DNA of 64,000 bases from Bacteroidetes bacterium GWF2_41_31 (GTDB lineage: Bacteria > Bacteroidota > Bacteroidia > Bacteroidales > F082): NCBI GenBank assembly GCA_001769215.1, contig MEOL01000025.1:39715-103714 (forward strand), given 5' to 3'. Shown here one piece after another: positions 28,435 through 37,229 of this stretch (position 1 is the first letter of the stretch; every line of letters starts with the position of its first letter). Position numbers and translations under genes: made by a program. A model generated the notes under the pieces. That model saw only the letters and a program-made list of their open reading frames with translations, did no database searches and was not told the DNA's origin.

Positions 28435-29511
28435 TTATAACCACTTTTTACGTTTGAAGAAAAAAATCATCCCTGTGGTGACCACCACAATGACGATCCA
28501 AAACACCAGATAACTGTATTCCCAGTGCAGTTCGGGCATAAATTCAAAATTCATCCCGTAAACGCCTGCCAAAAAGGTGAGTGGTATAAAAATAGCCCCG
28601 ATGATGGTGAGCACCTGCATGACCTGGCTCATCCTCATGCTCATACTGCTCAAATAAATATCTTTTAAGCCGGCATTTAATTCACGGTATGTTTCAATGG
28701 TATCGACTATTCTGATGGTGTGATCGTACACATCATTAAAATATTTCACATTGCTTTCATCAATATATTCGAGGTCATCTTTTTGAAAATGACTAATTAC
28801 CTCACGCAATGGATACACCGAATGCCTCATATCAAGCAATTCACGCTTAGAGGTTTGTATTTTATAAAGAGAATTCGCCGTGGGTGAGCTAAACACCTCC
28901 TCTTCCAATTCCTCTAGTTGTGTCCCCATGCCTTCGATGGAATTGAAGTATTTATCCACGATCAGGTCAATGAGGGCATACACCAGGTAATCGCTGCCTT
29001 TGGAACGGATTTTAAATTTGGCGTGTTTAATGCGTTCCAGGACTTCCGCGAAGGTATCGTCTGCTTGTTCCTGAAACGTAATCACGATATGTTTCAATAA
29101 GATGATGCTGATTTGTTCAGGGACAATTTTCTGTTCTTTTCCATCATACACCAGCGATTTAAAGGTGATATAAATACAATTGTCGTATTCTTCCAGTTTG
29201 GGGCGCTGTGAGGTGTTTACAACATCCTCGAGAATCAATGGATGCAGATTGAACTTCTGTCCGATTTGTTCCACCAGGCTTGTTTCGTGTATTCCTTCCA
29301 CATTCAACCAGCGCACTGATGAACCATCTTCCACATTCTTGATATCATCTATGCTGGCGAGTTTTGTCTGGCTATAGCTTTCCTTGTTATATTCTACCAG
29401 GTATAAATTAGGGATATATTCCCGTTTTTCACCAACATAATAAACGCTACCGGGATGCATTCCGGTTTTCCTGTTAATTTTCTGAGAATGAGAATTTTTT
29501 TTGTTGGCCAT
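28435..29511 (-). CDS. corA: CorA family magnesium/cobalt transporter
   Basis: CorA (358 aa from the ATG at 29511) is a pentameric inner-membrane Mg2+/Co2+ channel. The signature YGMNFEFMPEL follows the first of two C-terminal helices (TIGAIFIPLTFLAGVYGMNF), and the second helix, YLVFWIVIVVVTTGMIFFF, ends before a basic KRKKWL tail. A large N-terminal cytosolic metal-sensing domain occupies residues 30-290. A TTG start at 29523 is disfavoured. It is a monocistronic gene; no Mg-sensing riboswitch is visible upstream. Confidence 0.94.
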   Translation of the reverse strand: MANKKNSHSQKINRKTGMHPGSVYYVGEKREYIPNLYLVEYNKESYSQTKLASIDDIKNVEDGSSVRWLNVEGIHETSLVEQIGQKFNLHPLILEDVVNTSQRPKLEEYDNCIYITFKSLVYDGKEQKIVPEQISIILLKHIVITFQEQADDTFAEVLERIKHAKFKIRSKGSDYLVYALIDLIVDKYFNSIEGMGTQLEELEEEVFSSPTANSLYKIQTSKRELLDMRHSVYPLREVISHFQKDDLEYIDESNVKYFNDVYDHTIRIVDTIETYRELNAGLKDIYLSSMSMRMSQVMQVLTIIGAIFIPLTFLAGVYGMNFEFMPELHWEYSYLVFWIVIVVVTTGMIFFFKRKKWL

Positions 29512-29523
29512 GCCGATAATCAA

Positions 29524-30031
29524 TTAAATGTTTGCATTTGAAAGCATAAAACTAATAAATAATAATGAATACTATAAAACTGATAATTTTGAAGTGCAGC
29601 GCACCGAAAATATTGATAAGCCAATTTAATACCAGTAGATTCAAGGTGCGGAGCATCGCAATATTGATTATCCGGTTAAACAAACGGGAAAATAAGACGG
29701 TGCACTGTACCATAAAAAAAATCGGTTCTTGTTTACTATAGATATTGGCTGTACTCCGTACCTGTTGATTTGCAACTATATGTTCGATGATCATATACTC
29801 CATATAGTTTTATTCATTTACAATGAATGTATTTATTGGACATCCATTGCAGTCTGGCTTTAGCCGACTGCAAGTTGATCAGATATATTCCCTAATTTCC
29901 AGGTATTTGTTGGATATTTCATCAAACAAATCTAATTATTACTTACGTGAAACGATCGGATACCCTATTAAAAATTAATTATCTGATTTCCACTAAATAG
30001 GTTTAACTGCGAAACTTGAGTAATTTAACAT
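29524..30031. other. 508-bp gene-free stretch
   Basis: No protein-coding gene is convincing here; an 83-codon open frame at 29552-29803 has no plausible protein. Two inverted repeats are present: arms AACTATATG/CATATAGTT at 29774 and 29801, and a stem at 29847-29873. Confidence 0.5.
29847..29873. repeat. Imperfect 27-bp inverted repeat
   Basis: TTGCAGTC-T-GGCT-TT-AGCC-GACTGCAA: 12-bp arms with a single bulged T and a 2-base loop. It could be a fragment of a dispersed Bacteroidota repeat; no T-run follows. Confidence 0.4.
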
Positions 30032-30517
30032 TCACCGAAGTGGATTTTCAAATGGGATATCGTCGTCCGGATCATGATCGAAGGGTCCAACGCCGGGAGG
30101 ATTAAAAAGACCCCACCGGTCGATGATGTATTCGAATTTATCAAAGCCTGAAACCCAATCGATAAAAAGCAACCGGTATTCTTCAATTAATTCCCTGATA
30201 ATTGAAAAATATTCAGTGTGCTTAAACCCGAACTCTTTAAGTGAGTGTTGGTGCACCACCAGGTCGTGGGCCGCCTTACGGATGATGGTAGCAGCTTCCA
30301 TTTTCATATCATAAAAACCAACATTGTGTGCCCCGGCAAGTTTTACTGTCAATTGCGCCGCATCATTCAACATCCACCCATTTATTTCCTGAAGGTGTTC
30401 ATTGTCATCCGGTATCAGAAGGCTGATTTGATGCGCGACCTCAAAAATTTCTTTCCCTTTTTTATAAATAGGAAGGTCTCTTACATCGGTTTCTTTTTCA
30501 TCGTCATCTTCAAACAT
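30032..30517 (-). CDS. Conserved hypothetical protein
   Basis: A 161-aa (from the ATG at 30517; TTG at 30541 would add eight residues) soluble, helical acidic protein. It contains LPIYKKGKEIFEVAHQISLLIPDD, a segment AAHDLVVHQHSLKEFGFKHTEYFSIIRELIEEYRLLFIDWV, and an acidic/proline C-terminus. No signal peptide, membrane segment or catalytic motif is visible. The helical core resembles a small four-helix-bundle protein, but I cannot name a family. Base composition matches the neighbours and it ends 134 bp from corA's gap region; it is likely monocistronic. Confidence 0.65.
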   Translation of the reverse strand: MFEDDDEKETDVRDLPIYKKGKEIFEVAHQISLLIPDDNEHLQEINGWMLNDAAQLTVKLAGAHNVGFYDMKMEAATIIRKAAHDLVVHQHSLKEFGFKHTEYFSIIRELIEEYRLLFIDWVSGFDKFEYIIDRWGLFNPPGVGPFDHDPDDDIPFENPLR

Positions 30518-30651
30518 AGCGCTGGGATTAATATTATTCAAATATAGTAAAAGCTATTTATCCTCATGTTTTTAATACTTGTAAAGAAACACAAAAGTTA
30601 TTCGTAATGGTAGTTAGATTCAGAATTGAAATCACCTACAAAAAGCTTTGG

Positions 30652-33600
30652 TCATATCTCTTCCGTCAAACTCCTCATCACATAAACCAAATTGGAAGTC
30701 CGTTTGGTGTTGTCGATGATGTCGAGTTTCAATTTGTGCTTTAAAGCCACATCGATGACCATCTTGCGCGACACAAAATCAAGTTGGTGGTTTGCCTTGT
30801 TGAAGCCAATATTGGTCGAGAAAAACTCCGTAATCCGGGTTCCCAGATGACGCCTTTTTAAGCTGGCATCGGCATCGCGGATAATCACCATTCCCCCGGC
30901 TTGTAATTGACCAATGCACTTTTCAATCACCTGAATCTGCATCTCATAAGGAAGGTAATGCAGCACATCGGCCAGTACAAAAACATCTGATTTCTCTGGT
31001 GTAAATTGTAAAATATCGGCACTTACGAATTGCATTCGATCATTTTTCAGGGCACAATTCTGTGCCACAGCAATTTTCCTGTCATCATAATCCACACCTG
31101 TAATCTTCCGCTGTTGCGATCGCATTGATAGCATGTAAGTCAGAAATCCGTAACCACAGCCCAAATCAGTAATAACGGCCTTTTCGGGGATCATCTGGTC
31201 GAACAAAGCATAGTTATTTTCGAGCCGGAGCTTGATTCGGGTGTACCATTCCAGGATCGGCCCTTTATACATGTAATTTTTAATGATAAAATCACTAAGG
31301 TAATCCGTCGATTGCAGTTGATCGCGGCTGATCAGAAACTCATCACTAAAATATTTGCGCACCTGTTTGGCCTGTTCGCGGGGTGTTTGACCGAATGTAC
31401 CCGAAGAAAGTTTAATGCGCGGAAGAAACCGGGTAATCTGTCTTCCTCGTTTCAGGAACAGTTCACTTTTCTTCAGGCATTCGCGTTGTCCGAGCAAGAC
31501 AATGGGCAAAATATCCAGATTTAGTTCTGCAGCCAAATAAAACGCGCCTTTATGAAAACGCAGAATTTCTCCGGTTTCCGTGCGGTGCCCTTCCGGGAAA
31601 ATGGCGACAGAGTATCCTTCTTCCACCTGTTTACGCACCTGATCAATCACACTTGAATAATCACCCGAAACTTCTATAAAACCAGCATATTGCAGGGCTT
31701 TCCCATACATTGGGTTACTGAAATTACTCGAGTTGGTCAAGATCACAATGCGGGGTGTGAGCAACATCAGCATCATCAAATCAACATGGCTTTGGTGATT
31801 GGCAATAATGATGGAAGGTTTGCTGAAATCTTCACCATCGGGATTGATAATATCCTTTTTGGAAAGGAAATTCATATAGATCATAAACCAGGTCAACGCC
31901 CTGAACATCCGGTGAATAAACAATTTCTTTTTGCTGTTTGATGCAGGCACAAATGGCATCAGCAACGATAACAGACTTGTAATCAACGAACCTGACACAA
32001 ACACAAACAAGGCCCACATACTGAAGATAAAATCCACCAGATTGATGGGTCGGTTGCGCAAGCCACCCGAATAGGAAACCAGCCACCTGAAAATCCGGGG
32101 CAACAAGGTAAAGGTGATGAATATGACCGACAAAATTCCGATGATGGACATGAGTGCAATGGACTTCAAAGCCGGATGCTGTGCAAAAATTAATACGCCA
32201 ATTCCAAGCAGGGTGGTAATTCCCGAAAGGATGACTGAGATTTTATAGGCCGACAGATCGTGATTTCCATATTTATATTCCTGTAACAACCCGCGCATAA
32301 TAAAAATGCTGTAATCGATGCCCAGCCCGAAAATAAAAGTCAGGATGATGACATTAAAAATACTGAATTCGATTCCAAAAATCCCCATCAGACCTACTGT
32401 CCAAACCCAGCTTAACACCATGGGGATCATGGTAATCAGAGTCAGTTCAATGCGTCCGTAGGCAAGAAGCAAAATAATAAATACCAGCATGATTGAAATC
32501 CACACCAGTTTATTAAAGTTATCTTTCAGGATGGTTACAAAATCACTGGTAATTTTCCGTTTATCGATCACCCAAACATCAGGATCGCCGTCAAATGCAT
32601 CGTACACTTTTTGAATGGATGCTGCATCGCCGTTTACCTTCAAAATGTTGATAATGGCTGTAATGGTGTCTTTTCGGATAAAATAATTATCCAGAAACAG
32701 GGTGTTCAGCATTCCCAGCGAATCGGCACTTACCGTATGGAATGGTTGATTGGTCCAGTCCAGAAATTGATGAAACGCCGAAGGTTTAAAACCCAGTTTT
32801 GCCCCTTCATCCTGTAACCTGACGCGCACTGAATCACCATGTTGATGCCAGAACAGTTGCCATTTTTCCAAAGCCATTTCCTGAGCTTTTAGAGAAGGAA
32901 GCAGGCTGTTGACAACCGTTGCCTGTTGTATTAATCCTTGCTCTTTCAACTTTTCAATATGATGAAACAATCGCTGGTTGGCTTCCAAAGCCTGTATTTC
33001 ATCTTTGCCCGGCGTAACCAGGTAAATGGTTTTCTTGGAAATGGAGCTAACCCGCTCCATCTGCTTCTCTGCTGACTTTACCTTGCTGCTCATGTAATTG
33101 TTTTTCATCATGTCGGAATCGAAACCCACATTTTGCATGGTAAACAAAAATACCATTGTCAACAGGAAAATGACCCAGCCCAGTCCACGCTTCCGGCTTA
33201 AATCGAAGGCAGCCAGACGGTCGATCAGTCCGTATGGAATTTTATCATTTTCATCCGATTTGGGCATCAGGTGTGGTAACACAATCAACGAAAAAAGCGC
33301 TGCTCCCATCACGCTTATCCCGGCAAATAATCCCAAATCGTTGAGTGCCGCCGAGTTTACAAAAAGCAATGTAAAAAAAGCCGACATGGTAGTCACACTG
33401 CTCAACAAAATAGGCGTTACCAGATCGCTGAACAAATGCTCTCTGGATCGGTTTTGCCGAAAGTGACTGTAAATGTGCAAGGCATAATCCACCGATATGC
33501 CTAACAGGACTGAACCTATTCCGAGTGAAATGGCACTCATTTGCCCTTTTATCAGCGAGATGATGGCCAACGAAAGCAACGCCCCGAAAATCACCGGAAG

Positions 33601-34503
33601 GAAAATAACAAAAAAGGTACGTTTTCGTCTGAACACCAGCGTAATAACAACCAACAAGGCGATCACGGCCAAGGTAACCGTAATCATGATGTCCTTCTTT
33701 ATCCTGGTGGCATTGCCCAATGCAACTACCGGGTTGCCAAAATATACCGCTTCAACCTTTTCAAGACCAGACTTTTGTATCGTCTTAATAAAGAAATCAA
33801 CCCGATCGAAGAGCTTTTGATTGGATGTTGTTTTGTTGGTGGCTGATGGTGTGATGAGCATCAGCAAATGCCTTTTGTCGGTAGACAGAAAATACTGATT
33901 GTACAGCTCAAAACCCTCATTAATATTGAAGGATTGGATTTTCTTTAACCCCATCAGGTTAAAGTGCAAGGGATCGGAGGCAATCATTTTCTTGGTGGCC
34001 AGTCCCACCGGGGAAATTAGTGTGGAATAGTTGGATTTCAGGGTTTCTCGTATCTGTGCTCTGGAAATCAGGCTGTCCATGTGCTGATAATCTGCCGAAT
34101 CGAGTATCAGGGGCAGGTAGCCGTTCAGGATTCCATACAACTCAAGCATGGATTGGTTATCGGGAGCCTTGTCGATGGAGGTAAGCAATTCAGGATAACA
34201 GGAGCTCATCAACGAATCGGACAATTGATCTGCAAACCGTGAAAGTTGCTCAGGTTCAGGTTCTGCCAAAGTATCCTTTAAGGAAAAATGAAAAACCACC
34301 TTATCCAGAAACCTGGAATTGGACAATACAAAGCTCATGTTGTCGATGGACTCACTTTTCGGAAGCACCTGGCTGATGTCTTCTGTGAGTTTCAGGCGAG
34401 AGGCCGTCAACGCCAGAAAACCAAGAAGTAACAGCAATATTATCAGCGATATAAGCCTGAATTTACCAATGATTTTATATAGGGTTTGAAAAATCAGACT
34501 CAT
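30652..34503 (-). CDS. Fusion: MMPL/RND transporter, PlsC-type acyltransferase and methyltransferase
   Basis: A 1283-aa protein with three parts. Residues 1-790 are an MMPL/RND-type exporter with about 12 membrane segments in two sets of six separated by a periplasmic region. About 860-1070 is a lysophospholipid acyltransferase with NHQSHVD (about 903, HX4D) and FPEGHRTETG (about 973). About 1080-1283 is a class I methyltransferase with DLGCGYGFLTYML (motif I). It overlaps the GT2-DUF2062 gene by 4 bp (ATGA). The set fits export and acylation/methylation of a lipid or polyene, as in flexirubin or aryl-polyene clusters, but no ketosynthase or acyl carrier genes are in this window. Confidence 0.87.
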   Translation of the reverse strand: MSLIFQTLYKIIGKFRLISLIILLLLLGFLALTASRLKLTEDISQVLPKSESIDNMSFVLSNSRFLDKVVFHFSLKDTLAEPEPEQLSRFADQLSDSLMSSCYPELLTSIDKAPDNQSMLELYGILNGYLPLILDSADYQHMDSLISRAQIRETLKSNYSTLISPVGLATKKMIASDPLHFNLMGLKKIQSFNINEGFELYNQYFLSTDKRHLLMLITPSATNKTTSNQKLFDRVDFFIKTIQKSGLEKVEAVYFGNPVVALGNATRIKKDIMITVTLAVIALLVVITLVFRRKRTFFVIFLPVIFGALLSLAIISLIKGQMSAISLGIGSVLLGISVDYALHIYSHFRQNRSREHLFSDLVTPILLSSVTTMSAFFTLLFVNSAALNDLGLFAGISVMGAALFSLIVLPHLMPKSDENDKIPYGLIDRLAAFDLSRKRGLGWVIFLLTMVFLFTMQNVGFDSDMMKNNYMSSKVKSAEKQMERVSSISKKTIYLVTPGKDEIQALEANQRLFHHIEKLKEQGLIQQATVVNSLLPSLKAQEMALEKWQLFWHQHGDSVRVRLQDEGAKLGFKPSAFHQFLDWTNQPFHTVSADSLGMLNTLFLDNYFIRKDTITAIINILKVNGDAASIQKVYDAFDGDPDVWVIDKRKITSDFVTILKDNFNKLVWISIMLVFIILLLAYGRIELTLITMIPMVLSWVWTVGLMGIFGIEFSIFNVIILTFIFGLGIDYSIFIMRGLLQEYKYGNHDLSAYKISVILSGITTLLGIGVLIFAQHPALKSIALMSIIGILSVIFITFTLLPRIFRWLVSYSGGLRNRPINLVDFIFSMWALFVFVSGSLITSLLSLLMPFVPASNSKKKLFIHRMFRALTWFMIYMNFLSKKDIINPDGEDFSKPSIIIANHQSHVDLMMLMLLTPRIVILTNSSNFSNPMYGKALQYAGFIEVSGDYSSVIDQVRKQVEEGYSVAIFPEGHRTETGEILRFHKGAFYLAAELNLDILPIVLLGQRECLKKSELFLKRGRQITRFLPRIKLSSGTFGQTPREQAKQVRKYFSDEFLISRDQLQSTDYLSDFIIKNYMYKGPILEWYTRIKLRLENNYALFDQMIPEKAVITDLGCGYGFLTYMLSMRSQQRKITGVDYDDRKIAVAQNCALKNDRMQFVSADILQFTPEKSDVFVLADVLHYLPYEMQIQVIEKCIGQLQAGGMVIIRDADASLKRRHLGTRITEFFSTNIGFNKANHQLDFVSRKMVIDVALKHKLKLDIIDNTKRTSNLVYVMRSLTEEI

Positions 34504-35732
34504 GATTCGACTTCGATTTTTGAACGTTTGAAAACAGATAACACAGTCAGTGAAACAAGCATCACAAACAATCCCATCCCAATGGCCAACACCAAACTTC
34601 CCAGTACGTATTGAAATATGCTGTAACCAAACTCGTTGAGTGTGCTGTAAAAATGTCCTTTCATCACCTGATCCTTGAGATAATACATCATCTCGGTAGT
34701 AAACACCACGGGCTTGTCGACCAACAGTTTACCCAGTTCAAAACTCAGGTACACGATGAAGGGGATGAGCGGCGGGATGCTGATGTTGGAAGCCGTAAGC
34801 ACCAGGATTTTGTTCAACCGCAGCAGATGAGCCAGAAAGGCGGCCACCAGCATTTGAAATCCCCAAATGGGAACGATGCCCATAAACACGCCAAAACCCA
34901 GGGCAAAGGATACTTTCAGGTTGCTTTCGTTGTGTTTTGACAGCTGCTCCTTCACGATGACGGATATTTTGTTGTTGGCCAGATACCGAAGAAGCTTGTA
35001 TGGCCAAACCAGCGTTACCGTTATTAAAACCAACACCGTATTTAACAAACTGATGCGTGTAAAATCGGGCATGGGACGAAAATGGCTCACCCTTTCGCTT
35101 TTGGGCGGATAATAAACACGGATGGGGATGGGAATTATTCCGATGCCATTCCATTCGGCCCTGACCATGACTTCTATTTCAAACTCATATTTTTTGGTAA
35201 AAAAGGTCATGTTCTGAAGACGTCCGATGGGATAAAGCCGAAAACCCGACTGTGTATCCGGTAACCAAAGTCCCGTTTCGACCCAAAACCAGAAATTGGA
35301 AAACTTGTTGGCAAAGGTGCTTTTGCCCGACATTCCTTCGGCCTGGATATTTCGGGAACCAAGGATCAGATCGCCCGGATTTTTCTCACAGGCATCAATA
35401 AACAAAGGCAAATCACCGGCGTAATGTTGTCCGTCGGCATCGATGGTAATGGCGTTTTGATAACCAAGTTTCAACGCCCGGCGAAACCCTTCGCGCAAAG
35501 CCCAACCTTTGCCCACATTGTTGTTGTAACTGAGTAGCTGGAGGTTGGGGTAATTCGCCAACACGGTAAGTGTCTCATCTGTCGACCCGTCATTTACCAC
35601 AATCACCTGATCGGTATAGCTCAATACATCATCAATTACCCCGGCCAATGTTTTGGCATTGTTGAAGGTGGGAATGATGACGCAGGTTTGGGTTTTTATG
35701 AACCGCTCACTGACATTGTTAATGTTGATCAT
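34500..35732 (-). CDS. GT2 glycosyltransferase fused to DUF2062
   Basis: The 410-aa protein has an N-terminal family 2 glycosyltransferase (VIIPTFNNAKTLAGVIDDV, VVNDGSTDET, and DADGQH as the nucleotide-sugar metal motif at about 97-102; QSGFRLYP), followed by a hydrophobic linker and a DUF2062 membrane domain (about 275-400, FALGFGVFMGIVPIWGFQM and SNISIPPLIPFIVY). Such proteins occur with MMPL exporters and acyltransferases in Bacteroidota lipid clusters. Its stop overlaps the start of the MMPL fusion by 4 bp, so they act together. A TTG-N21-TATTTTTG promoter precedes it. The sugar and acceptor are unknown. Confidence 0.88.
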   Translation of the reverse strand: MININNVSERFIKTQTCVIIPTFNNAKTLAGVIDDVLSYTDQVIVVNDGSTDETLTVLANYPNLQLLSYNNNVGKGWALREGFRRALKLGYQNAITIDADGQHYAGDLPLFIDACEKNPGDLILGSRNIQAEGMSGKSTFANKFSNFWFWVETGLWLPDTQSGFRLYPIGRLQNMTFFTKKYEFEIEVMVRAEWNGIGIIPIPIRVYYPPKSERVSHFRPMPDFTRISLLNTVLVLITVTLVWPYKLLRYLANNKISVIVKEQLSKHNESNLKVSFALGFGVFMGIVPIWGFQMLVAAFLAHLLRLNKILVLTASNISIPPLIPFIVYLSFELGKLLVDKPVVFTTEMMYYLKDQVMKGHFYSTLNEFGYSIFQYVLGSLVLAIGMGLFVMLVSLTVLSVFKRSKIEVES

Positions 35733-35753
35733 TTACCTGGATTTGAGGTGTGG

Positions 35754-35785
35754 CAAAAATAGGAAAAATGAGGGTTGAAATCCAA
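35754..35785 (-). promoter_or_regulatory. Bacteroidota promoter for the GT2-MMPL operon
   Basis: On the minus strand: TTG (35785-35783), 21-bp spacer, then TATTTTTG (35761-35754). The -7 match is exact and lies 22 bp before the ATG at 35732. Confidence 0.55.
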
Positions 35786-35930
35786 TGATCATTGAATTGA
35801 ACTGTAATGGGCTTTGTTACCGTGATCAGTCGTGATTTTCCGAACTTCATCAAGCTTTATCAATATTAAATTATTTTCAATGAATTGTGTACATTTGACT
35901 ACTGGCAGAAAAAACACAACCTTTTTAACT

Positions 35931-37229
35931 ATGGTGAAAAAAATCCGGTTTAAAATCCCCTCACCGCTGGCACTGGCTATTATTCTGAGCTTTGTGGTGT
36001 TTGCACTGGCGCTGATATTTACGAAACCCTCTCCCACCCGCGTCTTCTACCCATTACAATTACTCGATTTTTACCAACGCGGCTTTTGGGATCTGCTCGC
36101 CTTTTCGATGCAGATGATGCTCATCCTTGTATTGGGTAATGTTTTGGCTCTGACGCCCTTTTTTCAGCGCGTCATTCAGGTACTATTGAATAAAATCACC
36201 AGCAATTCAACAGCCATTCTGTTTACTGCTTTTTTCAGTCTGTTGCTGGGATTGTTCAACTGGGGACTTGGACTGATTTTTAGTGCCTTGCTGGCGCGTG
36301 CCATTGGTGAACATGCCCGTAAGTCGGGGATGAAACTTAACTATCCATTGCTTGTGGCTGCCGCTTACACGGGAATGATGGTCTGGCATGGCGGCTTTAG
36401 CGGAAGTGCTCCGTTAAAGGTGGCCGAGAGTGGTCATTTTTTGCAGGATAAAATTGGGGTTATTCCGGTAAGTGAAACGATCCTCTCTTCCCTGAACATT
36501 GGGTTAAACTCCTTTCTGTTGATGGTTATTCCATTGACTCTGGTGTTGATTTCAAGGTGGAAAAAATCCTCCATTACGCTAACAGGTGATTTACCGGCGG
36601 TGATTTTATCTGATCAAAAACCATCCAAAAGGCAATACCTGGGTTTTGCATTGGGGTTGGCACTTGTAGTCATGGCTGTATATCAATTTTTTCAACAAGG
36701 AATTTCTGCTTTAAACATCAACCTGATTAACCTGATGTTGCTGGCTTTGGGCTTGTTGTTGTACGAAAACCTGCATGATTTTATGAAAGCAGTGAACCTG
36801 GCCATTGTCAGCTCCAGTGGGATCATGATTCAGTTTCCCATTTACGCGGGTATCATGGGATTGATGAACTATTCTGGTTTGGCAGCCATTTTCACACAAA
36901 GTCTGGTGTCCGTTTCGAGTGCATCCACCTTGCCTGTGATGGGATTTATCAGTGCGGCTGTGGTCAACTTTTTCGTTCCCAGCGGAGGCGGGCAATGGGC
37001 GGTACAAGGTCCGATTTTGATGGATGCCGCCTTGCAATTGGGTGCTTCGGTTCCAAAAACCATCATGGCGCTGGCCTATGGCGATGAACTAACGAACATG
37101 ATTCAGCCGTTTTGGGCCATACCGTTGTTGGCCATCACCGGAGTAAAAGCCAGGTCGATACTGCCTTACACCTTTATCATCATGTTGGTTGGAGGAATGA
37201 GTATGGCGGTATTTTTGATGGTCTTTTAA
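35931..37229 (+). CDS. Short-chain fatty acid transporter (AtoE family)
   Basis: A 432-aa integral membrane protein of the AtoE short-chain fatty acid permease family, with about ten hydrophobic segments. Diagnostic stretches: LILVLGNVLALTP, FNWGLGLIFSALLARAI, GMMVWHGGFSGSAPL and VNFFVPSGGGQWAVQGP, near the end DELTNMIQPFWAIPLLAI. The ATG at 35931 (MVKKIRF) is used; upstream in-frame codons would add implausible sequence. A TACATTTG element lies at 35890-35897, but without a good -33 box. It ends tail-to-tail with the GH20 gene, their stop codons overlapping. Confidence 0.88.
   Translation: MVKKIRFKIPSPLALAIILSFVVFALALIFTKPSPTRVFYPLQLLDFYQRGFWDLLAFSMQMMLILVLGNVLALTPFFQRVIQVLLNKITSNSTAILFTAFFSLLLGLFNWGLGLIFSALLARAIGEHARKSGMKLNYPLLVAAAYTGMMVWHGGFSGSAPLKVAESGHFLQDKIGVIPVSETILSSLNIGLNSFLLMVIPLTLVLISRWKKSSITLTGDLPAVILSDQKPSKRQYLGFALGLALVVMAVYQFFQQGISALNINLINLMLLALGLLLYENLHDFMKAVNLAIVSSSGIMIQFPIYAGIMGLMNYSGLAAIFTQSLVSVSSASTLPVMGFISAAVVNFFVPSGGGQWAVQGPILMDAALQLGASVPKTIMALAYGDELTNMIQPFWAIPLLAITGVKARSILPYTFIIMLVGGMSMAVFLMVF

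Noticed and set aside
29552..29803. 83-codon minus-strand open frame between corA and the hypothetical gene
   Set aside because: Composition is not protein-like, no start context or family is seen, and repeats lie in the same stretch.
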